Source of the DNA: Thalassiosira profunda
Lineage: Eukaryota; Bacillariophyta; Thalassiosirophyceae; Thalassiosirales; Thalassiosiraceae
NCBI GenBank assembly: GCA_036939355.1
Contig: JALLAP010001483.1
Span: forward strand, 1 to 13,903
Direction: 5' to 3'
Length of the DNA: 13,903 nt
Part shown: one piece after another, positions 1-9,480 of the stretch
Layout: every line of letters starts with the position of its first letter
How positions within the stretch are numbered: position 1 is the stretch's first letter
Notes under the pieces: model-generated
What the model saw: only the letters and a program-made list of their open reading frames with translations
What the model was told of the DNA's origin: nothing
The model's database searches: none
Program-made: the position numbers and the translations under genes

Positions 1-374
1 TTCGCGCGTTTTCCGACGCGTTGGACGACATTCCGCTCGCCCTGGCCGAGAACTCCGGCCTCTCTCCCATCGAGGAGGTGGCGGCGGCCAAGTCGAGGCA
101 GTTGAAGGAGGGATGCCCGTTCATTGGCCTGGGCATCACCCAGGAGCCCACCGAGGACGGATACCACCACTGCAACATGAAAGACGTCGGAGTGTTTGAG
201 ACGTTGATTGGAAAGCAGGAACAGATTCAGCTGGCCACGCAGGTGGTGAAGATGATATTGAAGGTGAGGCCGCTTCAGTGCACAATCATATGATTCTGCG
301 GTTCTGCATTTATGCATCTCATTTTTGTTCTCTCTAAGATTGACGACGTCATTGCCCCGGCTCCGCAGCAGTAA
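1..374 (+). CDS. CCT5: CCT5 (TCP-1 epsilon), C-terminal part, two exons
   Basis: This is the 3' end of the epsilon subunit of the cytosolic chaperonin CCT/TRiC, which folds actin, tubulin and many WD40 proteins in an ATP-driven double ring. The window opens inside the gene, with codons starting at position 3. The peptide reads [19 protein letters not shown] and continues through [20 protein letters not shown], both hallmarks of the CCT5 equatorial domain near the C-terminus. The exon ends after AAG at 263. An intron runs 264-338 (75 nt, GTGAGG donor, pyrimidine-rich TCTCTAAG acceptor). The last exon, 339-374, encodes [11 protein letters not shown] and a TAA stop. The IDD after the splice matches the usual ILK-IDD end of CCT5, which confirms the junction. 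Without splicing, the reading frame runs into the intron and stops at about 293. Family assignment is from known CCT5 sequences; the 5' part lies outside the window. Confidence 0.93.
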
Positions 375-706
375 GGCAAAGCAGCATCCTGCAGCACTGC
401 AGCACTGCTCGCCTCAGCTAGGTCTAGTAAGAACACATAGAATGGCTCTTCATACTCAGCACATTTGTTATTGTAGAGTCCTCCCTTGCGTCCTCCCAGC
501 CCTTCGCTTTCTTCTCCTCTCCTCCTCTCCTCCTCTCCTCCCTCTCTTTCTTCTCTCTCTCTTCCTCCTCCTCAAAACGCCTGTCCGTCGCCCGCCAATG
601 TCTGCTGGCGGGGCGCGCGAGCGAGTCTGAAAGATCCGTTTCTTTTCACTTCCCCCGGATGCCGCCTCCTGTGCAACCCAACCCTGGCGGCTCATACCAC
701 TTGACC
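375..706. promoter_or_regulatory. Intergenic region, CCT5 3' UTR and seven-pass gene promoter
   Basis: This 332-bp spacer lies between two genes on the same strand. The first part holds the CCT5 3' UTR and a small tandem repeat of TGCAGCAC at about 390-407. I see no canonical AATAAA. The second part holds the pyrimidine tract listed separately and the leader of the next gene. Short open frames here lack any recognisable protein signature. Confidence 0.5.
507..573 (+). repeat. Pure pyrimidine (CT) tract, 67 nt
   Basis: There is no purine on the + strand from 507 to 573. The tract consists of irregular CTCCT and TCTC repeats. It sits about 130 bp upstream of the start codon of the seven-pass gene. 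Such tracts can act as core-promoter pyrimidine patches, can form triplex DNA, or may be neutral microsatellite. A promoter role is inferred from position only. Confidence 0.7.
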
Positions 707-2558
707 ATGAAGTCCCTCCTCGTCCTTGCCTTGGCCGCCGGCGTCGGGGCCGAGTTCCGCCGCTTCGACGGCCCCATCAACGCGGCCTCGAATTACATTC
801 ACTACTCTGAGGGTTATGTGGTAACGCCAGGATTTGTCGATATCTCAAACCTCGTGTTCGAAACGGCCGACGACGGCGCGTCCGGGGGAAAGCTCTTCCC
901 CGGAAAGAAGAGCGGGGGGTGGGACGACGATGGGGAGGGCGGGGGCTTCGAGGGAGACGATATGGTGGGCGACGACGGGGGGAACAGACATCTGGATGGG
1001 GAAGTCTCCGGATCGACGGTAAGTTTTGTGTGTTGGTGCATGTGCTTTGCAACAAATCAATGAGTGGGCCAATCTGACAAACGGCGCCTCTTCCCTATCC
1101 AGTATGTGGACATTGTGCTCATTCATGAGGTAAGCCAGCCCATCTTATTTGTGCCTATCATGTGTGTCAATCTCATTTATTGTTGGTGAATTTACTGCAC
1201 TCCCTGCTCAGCCGCCATCGTGTGCCAACACGCGGCTGGGCTGCGATTGGACTGAACTCGGGGTGGGCGCAAACGATGGCGTGGGGAACCTGCGGTGGTG
1301 TTGTTCCGACGACGCCGCGTCCCTCGGCCTGTGCAGCGGTGGACCGAAGCAGGAGGGCCGGCTCATTGTGGACTCCGACAAGTTTTCGGGGCAGCACGTA
1401 CCTCTTGGCGTACCGCCCTCCGGACATTGGAAGAGGTCTGTCAAGTCGGGCATGCTTGAGTTGAAGGATAAGGCCGATGCTGGGACTGGAAAGTACACGC
1501 TCGTCATCGCCAACTGCAACGATATCATGGGGCGCAACCTTACCGTTTCGGGAGAATACATCTGGAAGTCAGCGCACGGATATCTGCCCGGAAACCTATT
1601 CGGGGAAATGTACTTCTTCTTGGCCCTGACGATCTTCTACGCCGTCCTTCTTGTGTGGTACGGTTTGAAGATGAGCATGTATCGCGATGAATTGATCCCC
1701 ATCCAAAAGTGGATGGCGGCTACAATCGGCATTGGGCTCTTGGAAGTGTTCTTCAAGTGCGGAGATCTGTGGGTGTGGAACGTCGATGGCGACCGATTCT
1801 GGTTCTCGCTCTACACGGGAGTGATCGTGGGCGTTTGCAAGCGCGCCATCTCTCGCTGTCTGATAGTGATGCTCTGCCTGGGATGGGGAGTGACTTGCGA
1901 CACGCTTGGCGACAAGATGAACAAAGTGATACTTCTTGGGATTGCCTACGCTGGCACCTCGGCGGCGCGGGATGTTATGACGGTGCTCGCCATCACCGAG
2001 AATGAGGTGCTGAGTGTGGAGACGGAGACGGAAATCATCGACATTGTTACACTTTTGACGTTCGTCACTGCTTTCATCGACGTCACGTTCTATCTGTGGA
2101 TCTTCAACGCGCTCAACGGCACAATGCAATACTTGGAGGAGATGAATCAAAGCCGCAAACTGAAGAGATATCTCAGACTGCGGTTGATTCTCCTTCTCTC
2201 CGTTCTATTTGCAATCGTCTGGACGGTTTTTGGAGTCGTCGACTCGTACAACGACCAACGGATGATAAACGAGGAGGAGAACGGATGGGTACTGAGCGCT
2301 GTTTGGGAAGTCAATTACCTCGCGGTATTGGTGTGCCTCGCGTGTCTGTGGGCTCCAGAGGCGGGTGCCAAGGAGTACGCATATGTTATGGAGCTCGCCA
2401 CGGTTGGAAATGACCTTGAATTCGACACAACTCTGGTTGACAGCCCGTCGGACAGCGACGATGAGGGAGAAGAGGGCTACTCCTCCGCAAAGCAAGGTTT
2501 TTCTGATCACCCCGACGACGGTGAAGGTTTAGAGGTTGACAGGGGTGTGAATGCGTGA
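707..2558 (+). CDS. GPR107/TMEM87-type seven-transmembrane protein (Lung_7-TM_R)
   Basis: A 561-aa secretory-pathway membrane protein in three exons: 707-1018, 1103-1129 and 1212-2558. The introns (84 and 82 nt) start GTAAGT and GTAAGC, end in AG, and are both in phase 0. Residues 1-15 (MKSLLVLALAAGVGA) form a signal peptide. Residues 16-243 form the lumenal domain, with an acidic glycine-rich stretch (about 85-100) and several cysteines. Seven hydrophobic segments follow at about 244-268, 277-303, 309-340, 349-373, 388-414, 433-458 and 471-494. The cytosolic tail is acidic and serine-rich. Motifs such as GYLPGNLFGEMYFF before TM1 and the KRAISRCLIV and LGWGV block in TM3 are typical of the Lung_7-TM_R/GOST family, whose members act in Golgi and endosomal traffic and have a GOLD-like lumenal domain. 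An in-frame ATG at 659 would add 16 residues before the signal peptide, so 707 is preferred. The ligand and precise role are unknown. Confidence 0.88.
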
Positions 2559-2610
2559 GGCCGCGGAAGGACTCTGGTCAGTGTCCGGAATGGACCGTTA
2601 GGTCTAGTCT

Positions 2611-2616
2611 AATAAA
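2611..2616 (+). terminator. Poly(A) signal AATAAA of the seven-pass gene
   Basis: A canonical AATAAA lies 53 nt after the TGA stop at 2556-2558. Cleavage 10-30 nt downstream would fall at or just inside the 3' end of the convergent TLDc gene (stop at 2646), so the two transcripts probably overlap tail to tail. Confidence 0.6.
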
Positions 2617-2645
2617 TCACATTTAAGTTATGTCCAACACAGATC

Positions 2646-5600
2646 TCACAGCTCTCGGCTGTATGCATCCAAGAACAACGTCTTCATTTCAAGGTTCTCG
2701 GCGTCGGCGATGTTCATGCAAGGGGTCATCGTCCAACACTCCACATTCAGGATCTCAAAAGGGCTACCATCGGCGTGGGCCTTCGACAGGGGCGGGCTCC
2801 CGAACGTGGCGCACGCGGAGGACGTGCCTCTGAGCAGATCGGAGTCGATGGCGAGGCCAAACCCGCCCTTGTCCACCTTGGGTTCTGACTGCTCGTCCTC
2901 TGGGGCCGTATCACGCTGCTCGCCGGCATCGGTGACATCGTCTCGCTTTTCATCGCGAAGTGTGCCGCCGCCCAGGGCAATCATGTCGGTCGTGCAATAC
3001 TGAACCAGGTCGTTCCTCCCGGTCCAATAAAAAACATCCAACTCGCTCTCGAGCTTGGCCTGATCGATCACCGACCTCTGCGCATCCCTTTCCGAGCGGG
3101 TACGCCGCATCCTCCAGAGGAAGGACTCGCCGCCCCCATAGTAGTTCCAGTTCTTGCGCCAGGGCGAAGACGTAAAAGAGCCAAAAACCTCTCCCTCCAC
3201 CGTCTCGATGGCAATCAAAGTGTACTTCGTTCCGCGGATGTTCTTCAGCAACGAGGGCAGGAAGGCACCGTCCCTCACGAGCGAGTACTTCAACCAGAAG
3301 TTGGTCTCTGAGATGCCAGCGGGCATGAAGTTTTGGAGGCTCTCCATCAGAGGAGGTGAGAGAACATGCGGGTGGCACTCCATGTCCGTGGCCGACGTGC
3401 CCAAAATCTGGAACGGCAACGTGTTCATAGCTCCGTAGCCCTCGGCGTACTCGTCCTCGAGCACTCCCCAGGCGTTGGCGGCGAAAGAGGCATTGCTCTC
3501 GAGGTCCCAGGACTCAGATGCCCCAACCTCCAAGCTGTCTCCACGGACCCGAGCGACCGAGCTGGGCTCGTTGATCCTGCTCCCCGCTTTGGAAGACCCA
3601 TTGATGGTCTCGAGGTGGTGGCTCGAAGGCAAATCCTCGTTGCTCAAGGACCGGAGGATCTCGCTCGTGTGCCTCTCGAAGTCAATCTCCTTGACGATGA
3701 AGCCGTCGTCCATCGCCGTGTCCACATACATCGTCGTGCCGATCATCGAGCCCTTTCTGGAGCTGGAGCGAGCAAAGCTTCCCTGGCTCCTTCTCGACGC
3801 CCTCGAGCGGATGCTGCGTCTGGAATGAACACTGTCGCCGAGCGAGACCATACTTCGGAACCGGCGAGCGTCGTGGAGAGATTCCGGGCCAACAGGGGAT
3901 TCTTCGATCTCGATTCCAGCGCCCTCATAAAAGTCGTTGCGCGATGCCTGGCGAATAAACACGGCGTGTTCTCCTTCAGCGACCGAAGAAGAGGATTTGA
4001 TCCGGTTGTGGAGGGGAGGCTTCATCATCGGATTCTGCCACGCAGCACCATTGGGCCGACCCGCCCTGTTCTCCACGTAGTCCGCCGAGTTCAGAGAATC
4101 GTCGTCATCGACCGTGAGGTCGGCAGTGGCCAGCGACATCTGACTCATCGACCAGACGTGATGCGCGTGCATCAGGGGCGGGATGCCCGTCATGGAGAAG
4201 GAAGGCCGGGGCGAGTGCACCGAGTGTGCGCGGGACAGCATGGGATAGGGCGACAGGTACGACGCCATGGAATTCATCGAGTCGGACCGCAGCGGCACGC
4301 CGTGCCTCAACGGAGGTGGAAAGGGCATCACCGACGACGCGTTGCTGGCAATGCTCGCCATCGAATCCGACCGCAGGGGAGCCGCGCGCCTCAGATTGGG
4401 GAAGGAAATCACGGACAATGCGCCCCCACTTGCCACCGACGCCAGAGAGGCGGCGGAATCTTGCCGGGCAAACGCCATCGCCTGTTGAGTCTCCTTTTTG
4501 TCGAACACCAGGTGGTTCCAGGACACGCTGCGCTTGTACTTCCTCGAGGGAGAGCTCTTGTCGTTGTTGGTCGACGAGCTCGACGTTTTGAGCACACCAA
4601 TGGTCGTGCTGCGCTTGCGGTGGCGAGGAGGGCCGCGCTCACTTTGGGACAGCTTCTGGATATCGGGGAGCTCCCCGACATCAGAGTTGGCCGGCGAGAC
4701 ATCCTTGGCGTCGTCACTTGGTGCTCCATTGACTTTGGGAGATTCCGGGAGCAAGCCATGGGAGGACTTCGATCCCAGGGACGAGACGAGGGAGCTGGTC
4801 ATCTTCTTCACATCCAGCGACTGGGGCAGCTTCTCATTCTTCCCGTCCAGGGCCTCGGCTCCCTGCCTCTTCTTCTTCATGTCAGCGGCCCTCAGTTTGT
4901 CTGTCGACTTCTTTCCCTCATCCTCGTCGTCCGAACCACGGAACATGTCCACGTCGCGGTAGCTGGGCCCGCCCTCTTTGAGCAACGCAACAATGGAGTT
5001 CCTCCCCGTCCCTACAGACAGAATGTCCAAGTCATCTTCCGCCTCGGCATCCACCACGAGTCCAAACTCCTCTTCGTCGTCCGCCTCGCCCCGGAACCCG
5101 GCATTGACGAGTAGGTTCTTGAGCCTATCTTGATCGGTCGTGCCACGCCTCGGTGGAGTGGCGCGGAAGATGTCATCGCGGCCATCCACCTTGTCGCTGT
5201 CGTCAGTTGTAGAATCGCTCAAGAACTTGCCGGAGTCGTCGCCATTGGAATCGGTGAGGAACTCGCTCCCCGACCTCCCGTTGCTGCTCGACCCCAGGAA
5301 GGATTCGGCCCGCGTGTAGCTCGAGCTGCTCCGATGGAAGCTGAATTGCTTGCTCGCGAACATGCGCCGCAGAATTGACATGCTGAACAGGCTGATGCAC
5401 CCTCCGGTATTGAACACGGCCGTGGACGGTGCTCCAACAGAAAGAATGTCCAGCTCATCCTTCAAATGCTGCTCCTTCTTCTGCTTTGCGCGCTCCTCCT
5501 TCTCGATGCGGCGAATGGTCCGTTCGTCCATTTTGTTCAAAACCTTCTGGAACGTAGAACCCTGGATGGCTTCCTTTGGCAGCTGCAGGCCCAGCTTCTC

Positions 5601-6951
5601 TTCCTTCTCCTCTTCTCTGTTGCTCAACGTCTTTCGGAGGTTGCCCGTCAAAATGGTGGCGTTGGGATCTTTCTCCTCTTCCTTCTGACCTCCCTTCCTC
5701 TGGGGCGTCGCATCGACGTCTGGCTCATCCTTGCCCAACGGCATGGGCGGAGGGGCAAACATCCCCTTCTCCATGGGCAATCCCAGCCTTTGCAAGTTCC
5801 TCCGCGCGCTCCCCGCCGCTGACACCGTCAACCCCGCCTCGTGCGCCTGGAACAATCGGGCGGTGGAGCAGCTCCCCAGCGAGCTTTGGCGCCGGCGAAA
5901 CTCCAATCGGTTCAGCCTCGCCTCGGAGGAGCGGCGCTGCAAATCGTAGGGCTTGAGGATTTCGCCGATGGATCCGTGGCTGGACGAATGGGCCTTGCCG
6001 CCGGGGGGAGGGGGCGCCGGGGGCTCGATGTTCACACCGCTGTTGTTCCGGATGGTGGGGGTGGGAGTCTCGGCAGGAATGTCCGTCTTCTTCTCGTCCT
6101 CGTCCTTGCTCCCGTGCTGGCTGCCGCTCCGGCTGCCCTTGGCCACCCAATCCTCGACCCAGTCCCCATTCTGGCTCTTTTGCTGCAGGCTGTTCAAGCT
6201 CACGGCGCTGTCCTGCGTGCGCCAGTTGTGTCCCGGGATCATGCTCTCGGCCACCTCCCCCGCGGCGCCCCCACAGACGGCCCAGAAGAGGTTCCCGTCC
6301 ATCAGCCGTTTGTGGGCGGCCATACACGCTTCCGCGGCCCCCGGGCCGTCGCTCTCCAGCAGCATCTCCAAAAACGTCCGCTCCGGCTTGGTCAGCACGG
6401 ACTCGCCGTGGGCGTCCACCCGGGCGGTGAGGCTGTGGAAGCTCTCTCTCAGCAACGCCTTGGACGTTTCGATCCGCTCGGCCTCCCGCTGGCGCTGCTG
6501 ATCCTTGGCCCGCGCCTCCTCGTCGAGGGATTGGCGGAAGGCGGANCCGCTCGGCCTCCCGCTGGCGCTGCTGATCCTTGGCCCGCGCCTCCTCGTCGAG
6601 GGATTGGCGGAAGGCGGAGTTTGTGGGAGAGGAGAGGTCGGGAATGTCGTCCGCGTCGGTTGGCATGTCGGCGTCGGTCTTCTTTTCTTTGACGCTGCCG
6701 TTGGGCAGAGAATCGGTCTCCTCTTTCGTTTCCTCGGCGGCCAGGCTCACCTCCGTGACGAGGGAGGCCGCCGGCGGGACGTCCCGCGCCTCGTCCAGGG
6801 AGGGGGCCGAGCCCGAGTCCGAGGGCGAGGAGGTCACCGGCGGGACCTCGCTGTCCTCACTCCCAAAGTGAGCTGCTGCAACTGCCACCGACCAGGACTC
6901 CTCCCGCCCGTAGCTGCCGCCGTTTGCGGACTTATCGGCCGCCGATGTCAT
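2646..6951 (-). CDS. Large disordered protein with C-terminal TLDc domain (split by assembly gap)
   Basis: Read with the gap duplication at 6474-6618 counted once, this is one intronless frame of 1410 aa, from ATG at 6951 to TGA at 2646-2648. An in-frame TGA at 6961-6963 fixes the start. Residues 1-110 are acidic and low in complexity. About 110-225 is a helical region with a charged EEARAKDQQRQREAER coil and a KPERTFLEMLLESD segment. About 225-1175 is mainly disordered, rich in Ser, Asp and Lys, with repeated motifs listed separately. Residues 1176 to about 1385 form a TLDc domain, seen in LIAIETVEGEVFGSF, GGGESFLW, FGLAIDSDLLRGTSSACATF and FEILNVECW. TLDc proteins (OXR1, NCOA7, TBC1D24, yeast Rtc5) act in oxidative-stress resistance and bind the V-ATPase. 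The acidic 34-residue stretch at 1306-1339 is an insertion in the domain. The family call is strong; the role of the long N-terminal part is unknown. It is convergent with the upstream gene. Confidence 0.9.
4260..4466 (-). repeat. Three-copy Arg-x-Asp-Ser motif repeat in the TLDc protein
   Basis: Three related decapeptides lie in a row: RQDSAASLAS (residues 805-814, 4437-4466), RSDSMASIAS (836-845, 4344-4373) and RSDSMNSMAS (864-873, 4260-4289). The last two are each preceded by a PLR tripeptide and a nearby Phe-Pro segment, so the repeated unit is about 28-31 residues. The arginine at -3 to the first serine fits a basophilic kinase or 14-3-3-type site, which is inference. Confidence 0.75.
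5010..5459 (-). repeat. Two copies of the D(E/D)LDILSVG motif in the TLDc protein
   Basis: The nonapeptide DELDILSVG (residues 474-482, 5433-5459) recurs as DDLDILSVG (615-623, 5010-5036). A hydrophobic short motif conserved inside otherwise disordered, acidic sequence looks like a short linear binding motif. I do not recognise its partner. Confidence 0.7.
6474..6618. repeat. 72-bp direct repeat around a single N (assembly overlap) in the TLDc gene
   Basis: Positions 6474-6545 and 6547-6618 are identical over 72 bp and are separated by one N at 6546. On the minus strand each copy reads the same 24 codons, beginning SAFRQSLDEEARAKDQQRQ, and each is in frame with its own side of the gene. Only the extra 73 nt (72 plus N) breaks the frame. 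This is the expected trace of two contigs that overlap but were joined as a gap, not a real duplication. Confidence 0.92.
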
Positions 6952-7394
6952 CGTCGTTCCTCAGTTATAGGTGCTATGCGTGGCGTCTAGGTCGTGGTGC
7001 TCTTGCTCGTTGGACGCCGCAAGGTTCATGTGCACCGTCCTTGTTGGGGGGGTTCTTCTTGCTTTTGACTTTGACCGTTGAGCGAGCTGGTTGGTCCAAG
7101 AATGCCGTATGTAAGTAGAACCTTGCGTAGAATCAGTACGGATTCCGCATATCTCGATGGGGATCTTGCAAAACGGCTCAGCCAAGATCAGCCGTGCACA
7201 GTTTCAAGACCCACCCAAATGCCAACCACGCCCACAGAGACCCTTTCTCTTTACCTCGTGCTTGCTGCATATCGTAGGGTAGGCAGCTCCAACGCTTGAT
7301 GGTCTATGCTTACTTAACTCCTCACATCAAATGGGATCAACACTGCCAATTGCCAAGCTCCTCTGCTGCGCATCCATAGATACAACGCCACTTT
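6952..7394. promoter_or_regulatory. Intergenic spacer, Tom70 3' UTR and TLDc gene promoter
   Basis: A 443-bp spacer between two minus-strand genes. It must hold the 3' UTR of the Tom70 gene (next to 7394) and the promoter and leader of the TLDc gene (next to 6952). I find no AATAAA on the minus strand, no clear TATA box, no tRNA and no recognisable coding sequence. The short open frames here show no family motif. Confidence 0.5.
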
Positions 7395-9480
7395 CTACTG
7401 CATGTTGAGCGTCTCCATTCTCAGAGCGTGCGCGGCGTCGATCTGCGCCACCGTCAGTATTCTCATGCTGCAAATGTCCTTCAGCTCCTCCGGCGTCCGG
7501 CAGTACTCCAATCCCCGATCGTACAGCTCCACCACCTCCCGGGCCTTGGTCAAATCCGTCGCCATGCTGAGCTTCAACTGGCCGAGCTGGACGTACGCCG
7601 CGTGGAACATGGGATCGACCTCGATCGCCTTGTGCAACAGGCGCGTGGCCTCGTTGAAGTCGGGGACCATCGACCCGTTGGTGGGAGGGGTGTTCATCAC
7701 GGCGAGCGCCGCGTTGACGTACGGGGTGGGATTGGTCGGATCGCACTTCATCGCCGCGTCGAACTCCTTCCGGGCGTCGGCGAACTCCCCCTTCGCAAAA
7801 TGAAGCTCGCCGCGGTAGCAGTGCACCTCCGACGATTCCGGATCGTATTCCTCGGCCTGGTCCAACATTCGCTTGGCGCCGTCCATGTCCTCCTTGGCCA
7901 TGTGGACGGTGGCCAGTCTCAGCCGCGCCAGCAGGTTGTTGGGGTACAGACGAATGCACGTCTCCAGGTCCGACTGCGAGTCCGCCACGCGCTGCTGCAG
8001 CATGCGCAGGTTGGCGCGATGAAGGAGGGCGTCGGACGCGGTGGGGTTGAGCGTCAACGCCTCGGCAAAGAGGGCCTCGGCCTCTGAGTGTTTTGTACCA
8101 TCCATCTTCACGCCCGCCCTCTTCACCAAAAGTTCGGTGTTTTCCGGCTCCAGCTCCGAGCAGCGCTCGTAGCACGCCAGCGCCCCCTTCAGCTCGTATC
8201 GCAGATGCCGGCACATGCCCGACCATTCCAGGAGCCGGGCATAATCGTCCTTTTCCATGGCGGCAACGATCTGCGTCTTCACCTCCTCGTGATCCCCCTC
8301 CGTACTCCCCGCCGCATCCTCCGCCAACGCAAACGCATCGTCAAAGTCCTTGACGGCCTGCTCAAACTGCTTCTCGAACGCATACCTCCTCCCCCGATTC
8401 AGCAGCAGCGTCGCCTTGGTGGCCACATTATCTGCAAAGGCCACCAAGCTCTTTCGCGGCACGTGATCGAGCAAATCCTCGATCTGGCTCGTGAACTTGG
8501 CAGCGGTCCCCCCCTTGGCCGCTTCCCCCATCCACTTGTTGTACCCCGAAAAGCTCTTTAGCAATTGAGTGATCGTGTACGGACTGGGCAGCGCCCGGTC
8601 CCCCACGGCCTTGGCATCCAGCGCCTCCTGCGCCCGCTGCNGTGATCGTGTACGGACTGGGCAGCGCCCGGTCCCCCACGGCCTTGGCATCCAGCGCCTC
8701 CTGCGCCCGCTGCAATTCCCCCGGCTGCAGCAGCGTCACCAATTCCTCGACCTTGCTCTGGCTCACGGGCGGGTGGCCCGTGGGCGGCAATCCCAACCGC
8801 AATTTGTCCCGGTTGTCGTTCATGAACTTGAGCTGCAGGGCGCACACCTCGACGAGCGCCTCCATGTGCCGCTGCTGCGATTCCAGGATGCGCAATCGGC
8901 GCGTGCGGGCCTTGGTGTGGGCGGGGTCCAACTCCAGCACGGCGTCGCAGTCGGCCAGGGCCAGGTCCGGGAAGCTGGCCTTCTCGTACATGGCTGAGCG
9001 GTTGTTCGTCAGCGTAATCACCTGGCGGGTCAGAGACGAGCTGCCCTTCGACTCTCCATCCTTGGCCGACTTGGATCCCCCCCCGCGCTTGGCCTCGATC
9101 AAATCGAGCGCCTCCGTGAACGTCTCGGCGGCCTCCACAAACTTCTTCTCCTTGAATAAGGCCTTCCCCGCCCGATCGATCTCTTCGATGCGCCTGTGCA
9201 AGACCTTGTCGGCGTCGTCCGTCGAGGACTTGGAGGAGGCGGCCGTGGTAGCAGACGTTGAGGCGCCGGACGCTTTGGAGGGGCGCGCCGCGGCGGTCTG
9301 GTTGGATTTGGTGGGGGTGATGCCCGAGTCCACATCTTTGGAGGGGAGGGACTTCGTGGACTTGTTGGCGGAGCCATCGTCGTCCTGCTTCGAGCTGAGG
9401 TACCACACCGCCGCGGCCGTGGCGATGGCCGCCACGCCGAGGACTATGAACGTCGTCTGATGGTTGCTGGAGCTGCCCAT
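7395..9480 (-). CDS. TOM70: Tom70-like mitochondrial protein import receptor (split by assembly gap)
   Basis: With the duplication at 8569-8713 counted once, a single intronless frame of 670 aa runs from ATG at 9480 to TAG at 7395-7397. After a ten-residue leader (MGSSSNHQTT), residues 11-28 form an N-terminal membrane anchor. A Ser/Thr/Lys-rich linker follows to about 95, then tandem TPR units to the C-terminus. Clear TPR helices are KALFKEKKFVEAAETFTEAL, SAMYEKASFPDLALADCDAV and, near the end, GELHFAKGEFADARKEFDAA. This anchor-plus-TPR plan is that of Tom70, the outer-membrane receptor that takes Hsp70/Hsp90-bound carrier precursors and hands them to the TOM pore. The frame stays open upstream to an ATG at 9630 (50 more residues), but that would bury the anchor, so 9480 is preferred. 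Another N-anchored TPR protein cannot be excluded. Confidence 0.83.
8569..8713. repeat. 72-bp direct repeat around a single N (assembly overlap) in the Tom70 gene
   Basis: Positions 8569-8640 and 8642-8713 are identical over 72 bp with one N at 8641 between them. The minus-strand codons of each copy spell QRAQEALDAKAVGDRALPSP and on to PYTI. Counting the unit once restores the TPR-protein frame, which then runs on into TQLLKSF. The length is the same as at the other gap, 72 bp, which points to the assembler, not to biology. Confidence 0.92.

Noticed and set aside
325..704. Small proteins encoded in the CT-rich spacer
   Set aside because: Both strands give Leu/Ser-Pro or Arg/Glu repeats produced by the pyrimidine tract, with no homology signal.
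3366..5114. 582-codon open frame on the + strand opposite the TLDc gene
   Set aside because: It mirrors the codon bias of the real minus-strand frame, has an Arg/His-rich low-quality composition and no known domain. The opposite strand carries a clear TLDc protein.
5725..6545. Continuation of the 6951 frame past the N as a separate 408-aa protein
   Set aside because: After the gap the frame becomes Gly/Arg/Pro-rich noise. It is the shifted reading caused by the extra 73 nt.
6474..6618. True tandem duplication or mobile-element target repeat
   Set aside because: The repeat is perfect, is separated by an N, has the same 72-bp length as at an unrelated gap, and would destroy the frame.
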